Below are positions 39,398-49,387 of a stretch of 64,000 nt of DNA, piece by piece. The position numbers and the translations under genes are program-made. This DNA is from Sporosarcina cyprini (lineage in GTDB: Bacteria > Bacillota > Bacilli > Bacillales_A > Planococcaceae). The stretch is taken from positions 124,001 to 188,000 of the forward strand of contig NZ_JAKMHX010000038.1 in assembly GCF_022048975.1 (NCBI RefSeq), given 5' to 3'. How positions within the stretch are numbered: the first letter of the stretch is position 1; the number at the start of each line of letters is the position of its first letter. The notes below the pieces were generated by a model. It ran no database searches. It saw only the letters and a program-made list of their open reading frames with translations, and was not told the DNA's origin.

Positions 39398-39406
39398 AGT
39401 ATATCA
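39398..39406 (-). promoter_or_regulatory. Candidate sigD promoter (extended -10)
   Basis: TGATATACT, an extended -10, lies directly behind the cheD terminator and about 60 nt before the sigD start. No recognisable -35 at 17 nt. Confidence 0.35.
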
Positions 39407-39416
39407 AATCATAGCG

Positions 39417-39445
39417 AAAAAAGGCGACTGAATCGTTCAGCCGCC
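39417..39445 (-). terminator. Intrinsic terminator between cheD and sigD
   Basis: GGCGACTGAA (39423-39432) / TTCAGCCGCC (39436-39445) 10 bp stem with one wobble and a 3 nt loop, followed on the minus strand by TTTTTT. It sits 22 nt after the cheD stop inside the flagellar operon. Confidence 0.88.
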
Positions 39446-39467
39446 ATTTACGATATAAAACATCCAA

Positions 39468-39962
39468 TCAGATCTCATGAGTACCGGCATTCACTGTCCG
39501 GATGCTCAGGATGCTTGTAGCTGGATCGAATTCAATCGTCCGGCCGCTGGACCCGCCTGTATCTTCTGCGACAAGCGGAATAGACAGCCTGCTAAGTTCT
39601 TTTTTTACGGCTTCCACATTGCGCGGACCAATCCGGATGGTATCACTGGATCCGAATTGAAACATCTGTGCACCTCCGGCTATTTTCGCTTTCAATGCCA
39701 GCGGACGCACCCCTTCCGCTTTTAGTGCTTCCATGAGTGCATAAATTCCGGTATCCGCAAATTTCGCCATATTGATTTTGTCCGATTTGCCTAGACTGGA
39801 ATCAGGCAGCATGACATGCAGCAGGCCGGCAATTCTCTTTTTTTCATCATATAGCACAACACCGACACACGAACCGAGCCCTGACGTACGGATCGTTTCC
39901 GGTTCCTTTGCAATGTTCAGATCGGCAATGCCGACCCGGACAACTCGTTTCAACGCCTCCAT
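39468..39962 (-). CDS. cheD: Chemoreceptor glutamine deamidase CheD
   Basis: Deamidates receptor glutamines and works with CheC in adaptation. The catalytic Cys-His-Thr set is visible in RTSGLGSCVGVVLYDE (Thr, Cys) and GLLHVMLPDS (His). KAKIAGGAQMF and GPRNVEAVKKEL follow. 164 residues from 39962, 1 nt after the cheC stop; the codons before that Met are unsupported. Followed by a terminator. Confidence 0.96.
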   Translation of the reverse strand: MEALKRVVRVGIADLNIAKEPETIRTSGLGSCVGVVLYDEKKRIAGLLHVMLPDSSLGKSDKINMAKFADTGIYALMEALKAEGVRPLALKAKIAGGAQMFQFGSSDTIRIGPRNVEAVKKELSRLSIPLVAEDTGGSSGRTIEFDPATSILSIRTVNAGTHEI

Positions 39963-39963
39963 G

Positions 39964-40596
39964 TTACAACACACCTAACGAACGGAAAATGGTCAAATAG
40001 GATGGCGGATCCGGCATCAAGAAGAAATGTCCGTCCACACTCGTGGATCCGTCCTCGTCTTCTTCTTGCAGTTTTGTATTAATGACGATGACTTCATCAC
40101 TGTACTGTGAAACTTCAATAAGGCCGAAGCTGACTATGGCACCTACCATGTCGACACTTAACGACGGTACAGTCGGGTAGATATTCAGCCCTGTGAAATC
40201 CGATAAGGCCGACAAGTAGGAGCCTGACAGGATGTTGCCTAATTCCTGCATCGCGGAAACGCCCATTTCAGGAATTGGATTCTGATTGAAATGAAATGAT
40301 TCGTCTCCAATAAGCCTTTGAATAAAATGGTTGGCCGATTCGATAGGCAGAACGAAAAACATACTACCCGATAAATCGCCTTCGATTCGTAAATAGATGC
40401 CCGCGACAATCTTTTCGGATCCGCCAGCCATCTCAAACATGTCATCAAAAGAAACGAGCCGCACATTCGGCACATGCATATCAATTTTTCTGCCAAGCAA
40501 TTGGGATAAGGAAGTAGCCGCATGGGCTGCTCCAATATTCCCAATTTCCTTTAGCACATCCAGATGCATGTCCGTGATCGGATTATTAGTATTCAT
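39964..40596 (-). CDS. cheC: CheY-P phosphatase CheC
   Basis: Dephosphorylates CheY-P and binds CheD. Two phosphatase helices with the E..N pattern: VLKEIGNIGAAHAATSLSQLLG near residues 14-35 and AMQELGNILSGSYLSALSDFTG near 115-136. 210 residues. Start overlaps the cheW stop by 11 nt. Confidence 0.96.
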   Translation of the reverse strand: MNTNNPITDMHLDVLKEIGNIGAAHAATSLSQLLGRKIDMHVPNVRLVSFDDMFEMAGGSEKIVAGIYLRIEGDLSGSMFFVLPIESANHFIQRLIGDESFHFNQNPIPEMGVSAMQELGNILSGSYLSALSDFTGLNIYPTVPSLSVDMVGAIVSFGLIEVSQYSDEVIVINTKLQEEDEDGSTSVDGHFFLMPDPPSYLTIFRSLGVL

Positions 40597-41053
40597 CAGA
40601 AGACACCCGTTTCAACGGCTGCAGCACTTTATCTAGATTCAGCATAACTAAAAGGCGTTTATCTAACTTCACCACGCCTGAAATGAATTCAGACTCTACC
40701 GATCCGACCACTTCTGGCTGCGGTTCGATGGAACGAAGAGGGATATCGATGACATCATTCGCCGCATCTACAATCAAGCCCACTTCAAAATCCTGTAAGG
40801 AAACAATAATGATCCGGTTATTATCGTCCATCTCTTTTGTTTCCAGACCGAATCGTTCCCGCAAGTCCACTATCGGTGTGACGACACCGCGCAGATTAAT
40901 AACTCCCTTTACATAAGAGGGTGTTTTCGGCACGCGGGTAATGGACATCAATTTTTCTATACCTTCTACGACATCGACTTCCATCGCATATTCCTTATCC
41001 AACAATTGAAACACGATGGATTTTACAGTATCTTGTCCGACTAACTCTGGCAT
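40586..41053 (-). CDS. cheW: Chemotaxis coupling protein CheW
   Basis: Scaffold linking receptors to CheA. 155 residues forming an SH3-like CheW fold: IVFQLLDKEYAMEVDVVEGIEKLMSITRVPKTPSYVKGVINLRGVVTPIVDLRERFG. Lies between cheA and cheC. Confidence 0.96.
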   Translation of the reverse strand: MPELVGQDTVKSIVFQLLDKEYAMEVDVVEGIEKLMSITRVPKTPSYVKGVINLRGVVTPIVDLRERFGLETKEMDDNNRIIIVSLQDFEVGLIVDAANDVIDIPLRSIEPQPEVVGSVESEFISGVVKLDKRLLVMLNLDKVLQPLKRVSSDEY

Positions 41054-41068
41054 GTCAGTCTCCCCTTC

Positions 41069-43132
41069 CTATTTTATTAGTGCATTGCAATCTACGATCA
41101 GGGCGACTTGGCCATTTCCGAGAATAGTGGCTCCAGAAATCGCGAAGACACTTTGCAAGTAGTTACCCAGGGACTTTAATACAATTTCCTGCTGGCCAAT
41201 AAAGGAGTCTACGACCAATCCAGCCAGCTTCTCTCCTTTTCGGACTATGACGACAGATTGGAAGCCATCTGAACGAACATCTCCGTCTTCCATTTCGAAA
41301 ATATCCTTCAGGTTGACCAACGGGACAATATTGCCTCGGAAGTCAATGACTTTTTGATTATGCGCATTCATAATATCCGATGTTTGGATGATTGCTGTTT
41401 CGATGATCGATGACAACGGAATCGCATAAATATCTTTATCCAATTCTACCAACATGACCGAAATAATCGATAACGTCAATGGCAGCTGCACTTGGAAAAG
41501 GGAACCTTGCCCCTCTTTGGAATCAATGGTAATATAGCCGCCAAGCGATTCGATTGTACTCTTTACCACATCGAGCCCGACGCCTCGGCCTGACACATCA
41601 GTAATCTTGTCTGCAGTGGAAAAACCGGAAGCCAAAATTAGTTCAGCCACTTGTTTATCCGTCATAGTTGCTGCAGATTCTTCTGTAATAATGCCTCTCT
41701 CCAACGCTTTGGCAAGGACACGCTCACGATTAACGCCAGCGCCGTCATCTTCCAGTTCGATAAAGACATGGTTTCCTGAATGGTACGCACGCAGCGTGAC
41801 AGTTCCCTCTTCAGGCTTGCCTTTTGCAATGCGCTCTGCGGGGCTTTCAACTCCATGGTCCAAAGCATTACGGATAAGATGGACGAGCGGATCTCCAATT
41901 TCGTCGATTACAGTCCGATCCAACTCCGTTTCCGCACCGATGATTTCCAATTTGATCTTTTTGTCCAAGTCCCTTGCCAATTGTCTAACCATTTTAGGGA
42001 ATCGATTAAATACCGTTTCAACTGGGATCATCCGCATATTCAAGATGATATTTTGGAGATCTCCGGAAACCCGTGTCATTCTTTCCACTGTTTCATTTAA
42101 ATCCGGATTATGCAGTTCAGTTGCAATGGACTGCAGACGCCCACGGTCAATGACCAATTCTTCGAATAGGTTCATTAATACATCCAGGCGATCGATATTC
42201 ACACGGATTGTTTTATTGGAATGGCTCGAAGCAGTGCTTCTTTTGCTTTGCTGTTTAGCTGTTTCTTCTTTCGCCGGCTTTTGCGTAGTTTCATTCTCGG
42301 TTGCAACTACCTTGGAAGCTTTATCTTCTTTAGCACGCTTTTCTTCTTTGATAGCATCCACATAAATCGGCAGCACTTGAACATGTTCAACTTCAGAAAC
42401 TTTCATCACTTTGGCGGAAATAGTACCGACATCTTCTTTTGTCAATAAAACAACAGTGAATTTTTCATCAAAATCTTCATTCTCCAATTGTTCAACATTG
42501 GGAATGGACTTGATTACTTCACCGGACTTCTCCAATATTTCAAAGACCATAAAGACACGGGCCGCTTTGAGAAGGCAGTCTTCCCGCAATTCAACGGTTA
42601 CTTCATACGCTGTAAACCCTTGTTCTGCCGATTGGCCGATAACTGTTAATTCGAATTCATCATAATACATAGCTGGAGCCGCCGGAATATCCGTTGCTTC
42701 CTCTAAGACAGCGGCTGCAGTTTCAGCTACCGAAGGCGCTTCAGCTGCAGGTTCCCCCGCTTCGATTCGATTGAGTATGGAGACGAGCTCTGATACATCC
42801 TTCTTGCCTGTACCGCCGGCTTCAATATCCAGCACCATTTCTTCTAGATAATCAACTGCTTTAAACACAACATCCAAGATTTCGGTCGTCACTTCAATTT
42901 TAGAATTCCGAATTGCATCCAAAACGTTTTCCATTTTATGAGTCAAATCGGCAATGTCTTCGTATCCCATTGTTGCAGACATGCCTTTCAATGTATGAGC
43001 AGATCGGAAGACTTCATTTACAATCGCCAAATCTTGAGGATTGTTTTCGAGTTCCAGCAAATGTTCGTTGCATGATTGAAGATGCTCTTTACTTTCGTCC
43101 AGAAACATTTCCAAATATTGATTCGTTTCCAT
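41069..43132 (-). CDS. cheA: Chemotaxis histidine kinase CheA
   Basis: Receptor-coupled kinase phosphorylating CheY and CheB. The HPt domain has the phosphorylated His46 in RSAHTLKGMSATMGY. A CheY-binding P2 domain and a charged linker lead to the dimerisation helices (about 310-375). The ATPase domain has HLIRNALDHGVESPAERI (N box), DDGAGVN and GRGVGLDVVKS (G boxes). A CheW-like C-terminus follows. Start at 43132, the second of GTG-ATG, with AAGGGGG upstream. 687 residues, close to B. subtilis. Confidence 0.97.
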   Translation of the reverse strand: METNQYLEMFLDESKEHLQSCNEHLLELENNPQDLAIVNEVFRSAHTLKGMSATMGYEDIADLTHKMENVLDAIRNSKIEVTTEILDVVFKAVDYLEEMVLDIEAGGTGKKDVSELVSILNRIEAGEPAAEAPSVAETAAAVLEEATDIPAAPAMYYDEFELTVIGQSAEQGFTAYEVTVELREDCLLKAARVFMVFEILEKSGEVIKSIPNVEQLENEDFDEKFTVVLLTKEDVGTISAKVMKVSEVEHVQVLPIYVDAIKEEKRAKEDKASKVVATENETTQKPAKEETAKQQSKRSTASSHSNKTIRVNIDRLDVLMNLFEELVIDRGRLQSIATELHNPDLNETVERMTRVSGDLQNIILNMRMIPVETVFNRFPKMVRQLARDLDKKIKLEIIGAETELDRTVIDEIGDPLVHLIRNALDHGVESPAERIAKGKPEEGTVTLRAYHSGNHVFIELEDDGAGVNRERVLAKALERGIITEESAATMTDKQVAELILASGFSTADKITDVSGRGVGLDVVKSTIESLGGYITIDSKEGQGSLFQVQLPLTLSIISVMLVELDKDIYAIPLSSIIETAIIQTSDIMNAHNQKVIDFRGNIVPLVNLKDIFEMEDGDVRSDGFQSVVIVRKGEKLAGLVVDSFIGQQEIVLKSLGNYLQSVFAISGATILGNGQVALIVDCNALIK

Positions 43133-43146
43133 CACTAAATGCCCCC

Positions 43147-44271
43147 TTATTGTTTTAGGCTTTCCACGATTGTCGATGCAATGTTTTGTAAATCAACAAC
43201 TTGATCGGCAAGTCCTGATTCAATGATCGCTTTTGGCATCCCATAAATGACAGAAGTTTTCTCTGACTCGGCTATGCAAATAGCATTCCTGCTCTTTTTT
43301 AATATTTGCATGCCTGCTTTTCCATCATGGCCCATGCCTGTCATAACGACGGCGACAAATCGGGCATCCTGGATTGCGGCGGCTGATTCGAACAAAACAT
43401 CCACGGATGGACGATGTCCCATTCTCGGCAGTTCCTCAGAATCAAGACGGACACAAAAAGCGGTACCAACTTTTACGATTTTTAAATGTTTACCACCGGG
43501 AGCAATATATGCCGTTCCTGCAGAAAGCAACTCTCCGTCTGCAGCCTCTTTGACATGAATGCTGCTGAGACCATCCAAGCGATCTGCTAAAGACTTCGTA
43601 AATCCGGGCGGCATATGCTGCACTACTAAAATAGGCACACCTATATCGGAAGGGAGTTTTGTCAGAACTTCTTGTAGGGCTCTCGGCCCACCGGTCGATG
43701 TACCTATTATAACAAAAGTATTAGTTGGTTTGGTAATCTTTTTCTTTAGTACTGCCGAATTCCACTGCTCTTCTTTAGGAACATGTGCCTCCTGTACAAG
43801 CGGGGGCACCTTTTCCGGCGAATTCTGCTGGCTGCCGCCTGCCTTTTGGGTCAATGTGGTGATTTTCACCTTGGAAGCAGCTACGACTTTTTCGATAATT
43901 TCTCTCTCTACATCTTTTAAATTCAAAGAAATCGGCCCGCCAGGCTTGGCAACAAAGTCGACAGCTCCATATTCCATAGCTGTCATCGTGTTGGCCGCCC
44001 CTATTTCTGTCGTACTGGAAAGCATGACAATCGGTACCGGATTCGTTTCCATAATTCGTTTCAACGCTTGCAAACCATTCAGAACGGGCATTTCTATGTC
44101 CATGGATACGACATCAGGTTTCAATAATTGAACTTTTTCCAACGCATCTTTGCCATTTCGGGCAGTTGCGATTACTTCGAGATCAGGATGGGAAGAAAGC
44201 ATTTCTGATATCAATTTCCTCATAAAAGCGGAATCATCGACAACGAGCACTTTTTTCCGAAAGTCTCGCAT
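43147..44271 (-). CDS. cheB: Chemotaxis methylesterase CheB
   Basis: Response regulator that demethylates receptors. Receiver domain with acidic pair in VLVVDDSAFMRKLI and phospho-acceptor Asp58 in VSMDIEMPVLNG. A linker leads to the esterase domain with catalytic Ser (IGTSTGGPRALQ), His (VVQHMPPGFTKSLADRLD) and Asp (VMTGMGHDGKAGMQ). I use ATG 44271, better spaced from GAGAGGG than GTG 44280. 374 residues. Confidence 0.96.
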   Translation of the reverse strand: MRDFRKKVLVVDDSAFMRKLISEMLSSHPDLEVIATARNGKDALEKVQLLKPDVVSMDIEMPVLNGLQALKRIMETNPVPIVMLSSTTEIGAANTMTAMEYGAVDFVAKPGGPISLNLKDVEREIIEKVVAASKVKITTLTQKAGGSQQNSPEKVPPLVQEAHVPKEEQWNSAVLKKKITKPTNTFVIIGTSTGGPRALQEVLTKLPSDIGVPILVVQHMPPGFTKSLADRLDGLSSIHVKEAADGELLSAGTAYIAPGGKHLKIVKVGTAFCVRLDSEELPRMGHRPSVDVLFESAAAIQDARFVAVVMTGMGHDGKAGMQILKKSRNAICIAESEKTSVIYGMPKAIIESGLADQVVDLQNIASTIVESLKQ

Positions 44272-44272
44272 T

Positions 44273-45139
44273 CTATCCACGCCCTCTCGAAAAAAGACTT
44301 TTTAATCTGCCAAGAAAACTTTGCTCCCTTGAAGTCTCTAGTTCCCTTGTAATCCCAGCAAATGCAGTCGCAATCGTTTTCATCTTTCTGGATACCGGGG
44401 CATCCGGATAGTAAAGAAGAAATGGCTTTTGAGCAACAACAGATGTATGAACAGCCGGATCTTCCGGCAAGAAACCTAAAATGGTTGTTTCTTTATTCAA
44501 AAATTTCGTCATTGCAAACTGCAGTCTTCTTGCGGCCTCCAACCCTTCTTCCTGCTTAGCCACGCGATTGCTGACTAAGTGGAAACGCTTCTCCGGATCC
44601 TTTAAATAGATGAATTTCATCATCGAATAGGCATCCGTGATGGAAGTAGGTTCTGTAGTCGAAATGACGATAACCTCATCAACTGCAATAATCAGATCAA
44701 TTGAACTTTGGGTCGCTCCGGCCCCCATATCAAATAAGATGAAATCGTATTCTTGCTGCAATTGGCCAAAAGCTTCCAGCAACCGGTTAAACATTTCCTC
44801 TGACCAGTCCAGTACGCTATCAAGTCCGGAACCGCCCGAGATAAAAGCAAGACCTTCCGTATCCATCGTGATGACTTCTTGAAGGGTTTTCTGGCCGCTG
44901 ACATAGTCTTTCAAGCTGTAGGCAGGTGAAGCGCCAAGCAAAATATGAATATTGCCCATTCCGATATCCATATCGACAATGATTACTTTTTTCCCGCAAT
45001 TTTGAAGGGCGTAGGCAAAGTTAGTCGAGAAATTTGACTTGCCGACACCGCCCTTGCCGCTGACAACTGCAATGGATCGTGCCAAACCGCCCTGTGCTCT
45101 CAACATTTTAAGTCGCAATGCTTCAGCTTGATCACGCAT
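44273..45139 (-). CDS. flhG: Flagellar number regulator FlhG (MinD-like ATPase)
   Basis: MinD/ParA-type ATPase that controls number and placement of flagella with FlhF. The deviant Walker A VVSGKGGVGKSNFSTNFA is near residues 24-41. VDMDIGMGNIHILLG and DFILFDMGAGATQSSIDLIIAVDEVIVISTTEP follow. The amphipathic C-terminus ends FLGRLKSLFSRGRG. Start 45139 with AAAGGTG upstream; it overlaps the flhF end by 8 nt. Confidence 0.95.
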   Translation of the reverse strand: MRDQAEALRLKMLRAQGGLARSIAVVSGKGGVGKSNFSTNFAYALQNCGKKVIIVDMDIGMGNIHILLGASPAYSLKDYVSGQKTLQEVITMDTEGLAFISGGSGLDSVLDWSEEMFNRLLEAFGQLQQEYDFILFDMGAGATQSSIDLIIAVDEVIVISTTEPTSITDAYSMMKFIYLKDPEKRFHLVSNRVAKQEEGLEAARRLQFAMTKFLNKETTILGFLPEDPAVHTSVVAQKPFLLYYPDAPVSRKMKTIATAFAGITRELETSREQSFLGRLKSLFSRGRG

Positions 45140-46247
45140 GGGAAACACCTTTCATCAGCAGGGAAATGAGAGAATCCAAGTTAGCTTCTACAAGATCCTC
45201 AGGCACTTCCTGACCGTCCGTATAATACGCAACGCCCATCTGATATTCTTTCATTAAGTTAAAAATCGGGCCGATGGAGCCTGTCTCATCTACTTTGGTA
45301 AAGATGAAACGCTGGATCGGCAATGATTTAAATTGATCAATGATCGCTTTCATGTCTTCCTCTTTTGAGGTAACAGAAAGAACTAGATACAACTCCATTT
45401 CCAAGGAGAAATCGACAAGTGACTGAAGGTCACGGACAAATTTCTCTTCCTTGTAATTCCGGCCCGCTGTATCAATAAATAACAAATCGCGGTCATTCAG
45501 TTTTTCAACTGCCGATTGAAAATCACTCGAGTTATAAGCAACCTCAACTGGCGCTTGTAATAGATTTGCATATGTGCGCAATTGCTCAATTGCAGCAATC
45601 CGATATGTATCCGTCGTAATAAAGCCTATTTTCTTTTTACGTTCCAATAAAGCCCGGGCTGCAATTTTTGCAATCGTTGTGGTCTTGCCAACACCGGTCG
45701 GGCCCAATACATTCACATATTTCTTTGAAAAATCCGTTCCGCCGAATGGCAGCATTCCAAACTCCTCACGAAGAATCGCTTTTGTAGCTTCGACCTGCTC
45801 AGTAAGGGAAAAATCCCTTTTCTCAGCTTTCATTCTCGAGAAAATTTCATTTCCAATCCGATCAATCAAACCACGGTCTACGCCTTGACTATCCAAATGG
45901 GATAGCAGTGGTTTAAGATCATCTGGATACTGATCCATGCTACTCATTTGCTGCATTTGCTTCAGCAGACGTTTCATTTCTTTCATTTCTTTCGATAAAT
46001 CGAGATCAGGTTTAGACGCCATCTCGGGAACCGCTTGCGGAACAATCGAAACTGCTGGCTGAACCGGTTTCGCAGCAGGCTCATCAAAGCCCGCCACCAC
46101 TTCGACCGATTTTTTTTGAAACAGACCTAGGAAGCCTTTCGACTTCACAACAGTCGAACTCAGGATGACTGCATCCTCTCCAAAGTCCGTCCTGACTTTC
46201 TTCATCGCTTCAACCATTGTATTGGCAGTATACTTTTTCATTTTCAT
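45132..46247 (-). CDS. flhF: Flagellar SRP-like GTPase FlhF
   Basis: SRP-family GTPase that marks flagellar sites. A basic N-terminal domain (MKMKKYTANTMVEAMKKVRTDFGEDAVILSS), a linker, then the NG domain with G1 VLGPTGVGKTTTIAKIAA, TTDTYRIAAIEQLRTYA, FIDTAGRN and FTKVDETGSIGPIFNL. 371 residues. The ATG overlaps the flhA stop (TAATG). Confidence 0.96.
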   Translation of the reverse strand: MKMKKYTANTMVEAMKKVRTDFGEDAVILSSTVVKSKGFLGLFQKKSVEVVAGFDEPAAKPVQPAVSIVPQAVPEMASKPDLDLSKEMKEMKRLLKQMQQMSSMDQYPDDLKPLLSHLDSQGVDRGLIDRIGNEIFSRMKAEKRDFSLTEQVEATKAILREEFGMLPFGGTDFSKKYVNVLGPTGVGKTTTIAKIAARALLERKKKIGFITTDTYRIAAIEQLRTYANLLQAPVEVAYNSSDFQSAVEKLNDRDLLFIDTAGRNYKEEKFVRDLQSLVDFSLEMELYLVLSVTSKEEDMKAIIDQFKSLPIQRFIFTKVDETGSIGPIFNLMKEYQMGVAYYTDGQEVPEDLVEANLDSLISLLMKGVSHA

Positions 46248-48277
46248 TAAATATCCACCACCCCAACACTTTGTACTTCTATTGAAGCCTCCAGCTCATT
46301 GTAGGATAGGACTGGAATTTGCGGAAAGTATCTTTCCGTGATTTGTCTTAAATACATACGGATTGCCGGAGAACATAGAATGATCGGTGATTGATCTAAC
46401 AAAGCAACCCTCTCCACTTCCCGGGCAATCGACTCCAAAATGTTTTGGGAAACGGAAGGGTCGATCGAAAGATAATTCCCCTGTTCCGTTTGTTGAATAT
46501 GGTCCGCAATCAGCTTTTCTACTTTTCCTGAGACCGTCAAAACTTTCAATGATTGGCTGGCTGTCGAATATTGGTTTGTAATTTGTCTTGCTAACGACTG
46601 GCGTACATACTCTGTCAAAAGATCCACGTCTGATGTGTACTTCGAGTAGTCGGCTAATGTTTCGAAGATGATCGGTAAATTACGGATCGATACATGTTCA
46701 TTTAATAACTTAGCCAGCACTTTTTGAATCTCTCCAATGGATAAAGGAGTAGGTGTGAGTTCATCCACAAGAATCGGGTACGTTTCACGAACATGGTCAA
46801 CAAGCTGCTTGGTTTCTTGCCGACCAATGAGATCTGCCGCATTTGCCCGGATTACTTCCGTCAAATGGGTAGAGACAACACTTGGCGGGTCAACAACTGT
46901 ATATCCCATAATTTCGGCGTCTTCTTTAACAGATTCAGTGATCCACTTTGCCGGAAGGCCGAACGACGGTTCAATTGTATCAATGCCTTCAATGGAGTCA
47001 TCTCCACCCGGGCTCATGGCCAAGTAATGATCCAACAGCAATTCTCCCCGTGCCATCTCATTTCCCTTAATCTTGATCCGATATTCGTTAGGCTGCAGTT
47101 GAATATTATCCCGAATTCGAACAACCGGGATAACGAGCCCGAGTTCCAGCGCCAGCTGTCTGCGGATCATGACTACGCGGTCGAGAAGATCTCCGCCTTG
47201 CTGGGCATCCACGAGAGGGATAAGGCCGTATCCAAATTCAAATTCAATGGGGTCGACATTCAACAAGTTCACGACATTCTCGGGACTCTTCATCCCTTCC
47301 GTCTCGACTTCTTCTTCCATCTCAAACATTTCTTCCGGATCTTCCTTAGGCTTGCGGGACATGAAATAGGCACCCGCAGCTAATGCCGCAGCGATTGGAA
47401 TCGTTACAACATCATTAATAGGTGTAGCCAATCCGAGTAACGCAATGGTAGCTGCAGCGACATAGAGCAATTTCGGCTGCCCCAAAAGCTGCTTTGTAAT
47501 ATCCATACCAAGATTGCCTTCGGAAGCCGCTCGGGTAACTACAATACCAGTCGCAGTGGAAATAAGAAGCGCCGGAATCTGTGACACGATCCCGTCACCT
47601 ACCGTCAGACGAGAAAATTGAGTAGCCGCTTCGGCAAATGGCAATCCCATTTGGGCAACACCGATAATCATCCCAACAAGCAAGTTGATCATTACGATGA
47701 TGATCCCTGCTATCGCATCCCCTTTTACGAATTTGGTGGCACCGTCCATCGCTCCGTAGAAATCCGCTTCATTACTGACCTTTTCTCTTCGCATACGTGC
47801 CTCGACTTCTGAAATCATGCCTGCGTTCAAATCTGCATCAATACTCATTTGTTTACCCGGCATAGCATCGAGTGTGAAACGGGCAGCTACTTCCGAAACC
47901 CGTTCAGACCCTTTTGTAATGACGATAAACTGAATGATGATCAATATGACGAAGACGACGAGCCCGACTACAATATTGCCGCCTGTTACGAATGTTCCAA
48001 ATGTATCTACAACCCCGCCGGCATCCCCTTCGGACAAAATGGCCCGCGTCGTCGACACATTCAGGCCTAGACGGAAGAGGGTCAGCAATAGTAAAAGCGA
48101 GGGGAATATCGAAAACTGCAATGCCTCTTGCATATTCATCGCTGTCAGGAGGACAAGCAAGGCTAATGTGATATTAATAATGATCAGAAAACTAAGAAGC
48201 CAAGGAGGCAACGGGATGACGAGCATAGCAACAATCATAATGACCGCTGCTAACACTCCGATATCTTTGAACTGCAT
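46247..48277 (-). CDS. flhA: Flagellar export gate protein FlhA
   Basis: Largest membrane component of the flagellar type III export apparatus. About eight helices in the first 330 residues include the FHIPEP-type loop (KGSERVSEVAARFTLDAMPGKQMSIDADLNAG). A C-terminal cytosolic domain binds export chaperones (EFGYGLIPLVDAQQGGDLLDRVVMIRRQLALELG). 676 residues, full length. Confidence 0.97.
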   Translation of the reverse strand: MQFKDIGVLAAVIMIVAMLVIPLPPWLLSFLIIINITLALLVLLTAMNMQEALQFSIFPSLLLLLTLFRLGLNVSTTRAILSEGDAGGVVDTFGTFVTGGNIVVGLVVFVILIIIQFIVITKGSERVSEVAARFTLDAMPGKQMSIDADLNAGMISEVEARMRREKVSNEADFYGAMDGATKFVKGDAIAGIIIVMINLLVGMIIGVAQMGLPFAEAATQFSRLTVGDGIVSQIPALLISTATGIVVTRAASEGNLGMDITKQLLGQPKLLYVAAATIALLGLATPINDVVTIPIAAALAAGAYFMSRKPKEDPEEMFEMEEEVETEGMKSPENVVNLLNVDPIEFEFGYGLIPLVDAQQGGDLLDRVVMIRRQLALELGLVIPVVRIRDNIQLQPNEYRIKIKGNEMARGELLLDHYLAMSPGGDDSIEGIDTIEPSFGLPAKWITESVKEDAEIMGYTVVDPPSVVSTHLTEVIRANAADLIGRQETKQLVDHVRETYPILVDELTPTPLSIGEIQKVLAKLLNEHVSIRNLPIIFETLADYSKYTSDVDLLTEYVRQSLARQITNQYSTASQSLKVLTVSGKVEKLIADHIQQTEQGNYLSIDPSVSQNILESIAREVERVALLDQSPIILCSPAIRMYLRQITERYFPQIPVLSYNELEASIEVQSVGVVDI

Positions 48278-48303
48278 GTCATCCCCACTTTCTCAAAATA
48301 ATT

Positions 48304-49386
48304 TCATATTTTGCGTTGTATCCGGTATACATAGGCCAATATTTCGGCGACCGTCTTAAAAAATTGTTCCGGAATGCGGTCCCCGATCTCCGTTTCATCG
48401 TATAGAGCCCGTGCCAGCGGCCTGTTCTCCACCATGACAATATCATGTTCTTTGGCAATCAATTTGATCTTTTGAGCAACAAAATCAACGCCTTTTGCTA
48501 CGATGACCGGCGCATCCATATCCTTGTCATCATACTTCAATGCAATTGCGTAATGGGTCGGGTTCGTAATGACGACGTCCGCTTTTGGAACTTCCTGCAT
48601 CATACGCCTCATCGCCATTTCACGCTGGCGCTGCTTGATGCGAGACTTGATAATGGGATCGCCTTCCGTATTTTTATATTCATCCTTGATGTCTTGTTTT
48701 GACATGCGAAGGTTTTTTTCGTAGTCATATTTTTGATAAAAATAGTCCAAAACCGATATGAATAATAAAACAAATGATGCGACGATCCCCATAAGAGCCA
48801 CTAGTTGTCCGACCGTTACGAGTGTATCGTGGGGCGTCTTGAATGCAAGCCCAAGGACTTTGTCAATGTTCATCATGACAATGAAGGTGGTGACCGAGCC
48901 GATAAACGATATTTTTAATAATGACTTCAGTAGTTCAACTAATGCTCGGACGGAAAATATTCTTTTTAGGCCCTTAATAGGATCTATTTTTTTTAGATCG
49001 AACTTCAACGGTTCCCCTGTAAAAAGCAGACCGAACTGGACCAGATTCCCTGCAACTCCTGCGATCACGGCAATTAACATGACAGGCAGGAGAATGTAAG
49101 CCATTTGCTTTACCATTTGCAAGTAGATGAGCATGACACCCTCATGATCCAATTGATCAATGGATATGTATTCATTGAAGGTGTGTTCAAAAAAAACAAA
49201 AAGATGGTCTCTCATAAATCCGGCAGCAAAAAACAAAAAGAGAAAAACAAACAGCAATACGATGGCACTTGTCACATCTTGGCTTTTTAGAACTTGTCCC
49301 TTTTTTCTAGAGTCTTGACGCTTCTTAGGCGTGGCTTTTTCTGTTTTTTCACCGGCAAAAAATTGCAAATCGAGCCGCAGCAACAA
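48304..49386 (-). CDS. flhB: Flagellar export switch protein FlhB
   Basis: Export-gate protein that switches substrate specificity after self-cleavage. LDLQFFAGEKTEKATPKKRQDSRKKGQ at the N-terminus, four membrane helices, and the autocleavage motif NPTH near residue 270 in VVITNPTHYAIALKYD. I place the start at TTG 49386 (about 8 nt after GGAGG), giving 360 residues aligned with B. subtilis. The GTG 9 nt upstream lies within the SD. Confidence 0.95.
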   Translation of the reverse strand: MLLRLDLQFFAGEKTEKATPKKRQDSRKKGQVLKSQDVTSAIVLLFVFLFLFFAAGFMRDHLFVFFEHTFNEYISIDQLDHEGVMLIYLQMVKQMAYILLPVMLIAVIAGVAGNLVQFGLLFTGEPLKFDLKKIDPIKGLKRIFSVRALVELLKSLLKISFIGSVTTFIVMMNIDKVLGLAFKTPHDTLVTVGQLVALMGIVASFVLLFISVLDYFYQKYDYEKNLRMSKQDIKDEYKNTEGDPIIKSRIKQRQREMAMRRMMQEVPKADVVITNPTHYAIALKYDDKDMDAPVIVAKGVDFVAQKIKLIAKEHDIVMVENRPLARALYDETEIGDRIPEQFFKTVAEILAYVYRIQRKI

Positions 49387-49387
49387 A

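Noticed and set aside
41607..42365. 252-codon open frame on the plus strand inside cheA
   Set aside because: Antisense to the conserved kinase core; Ser/Arg-rich shadow with no family features.
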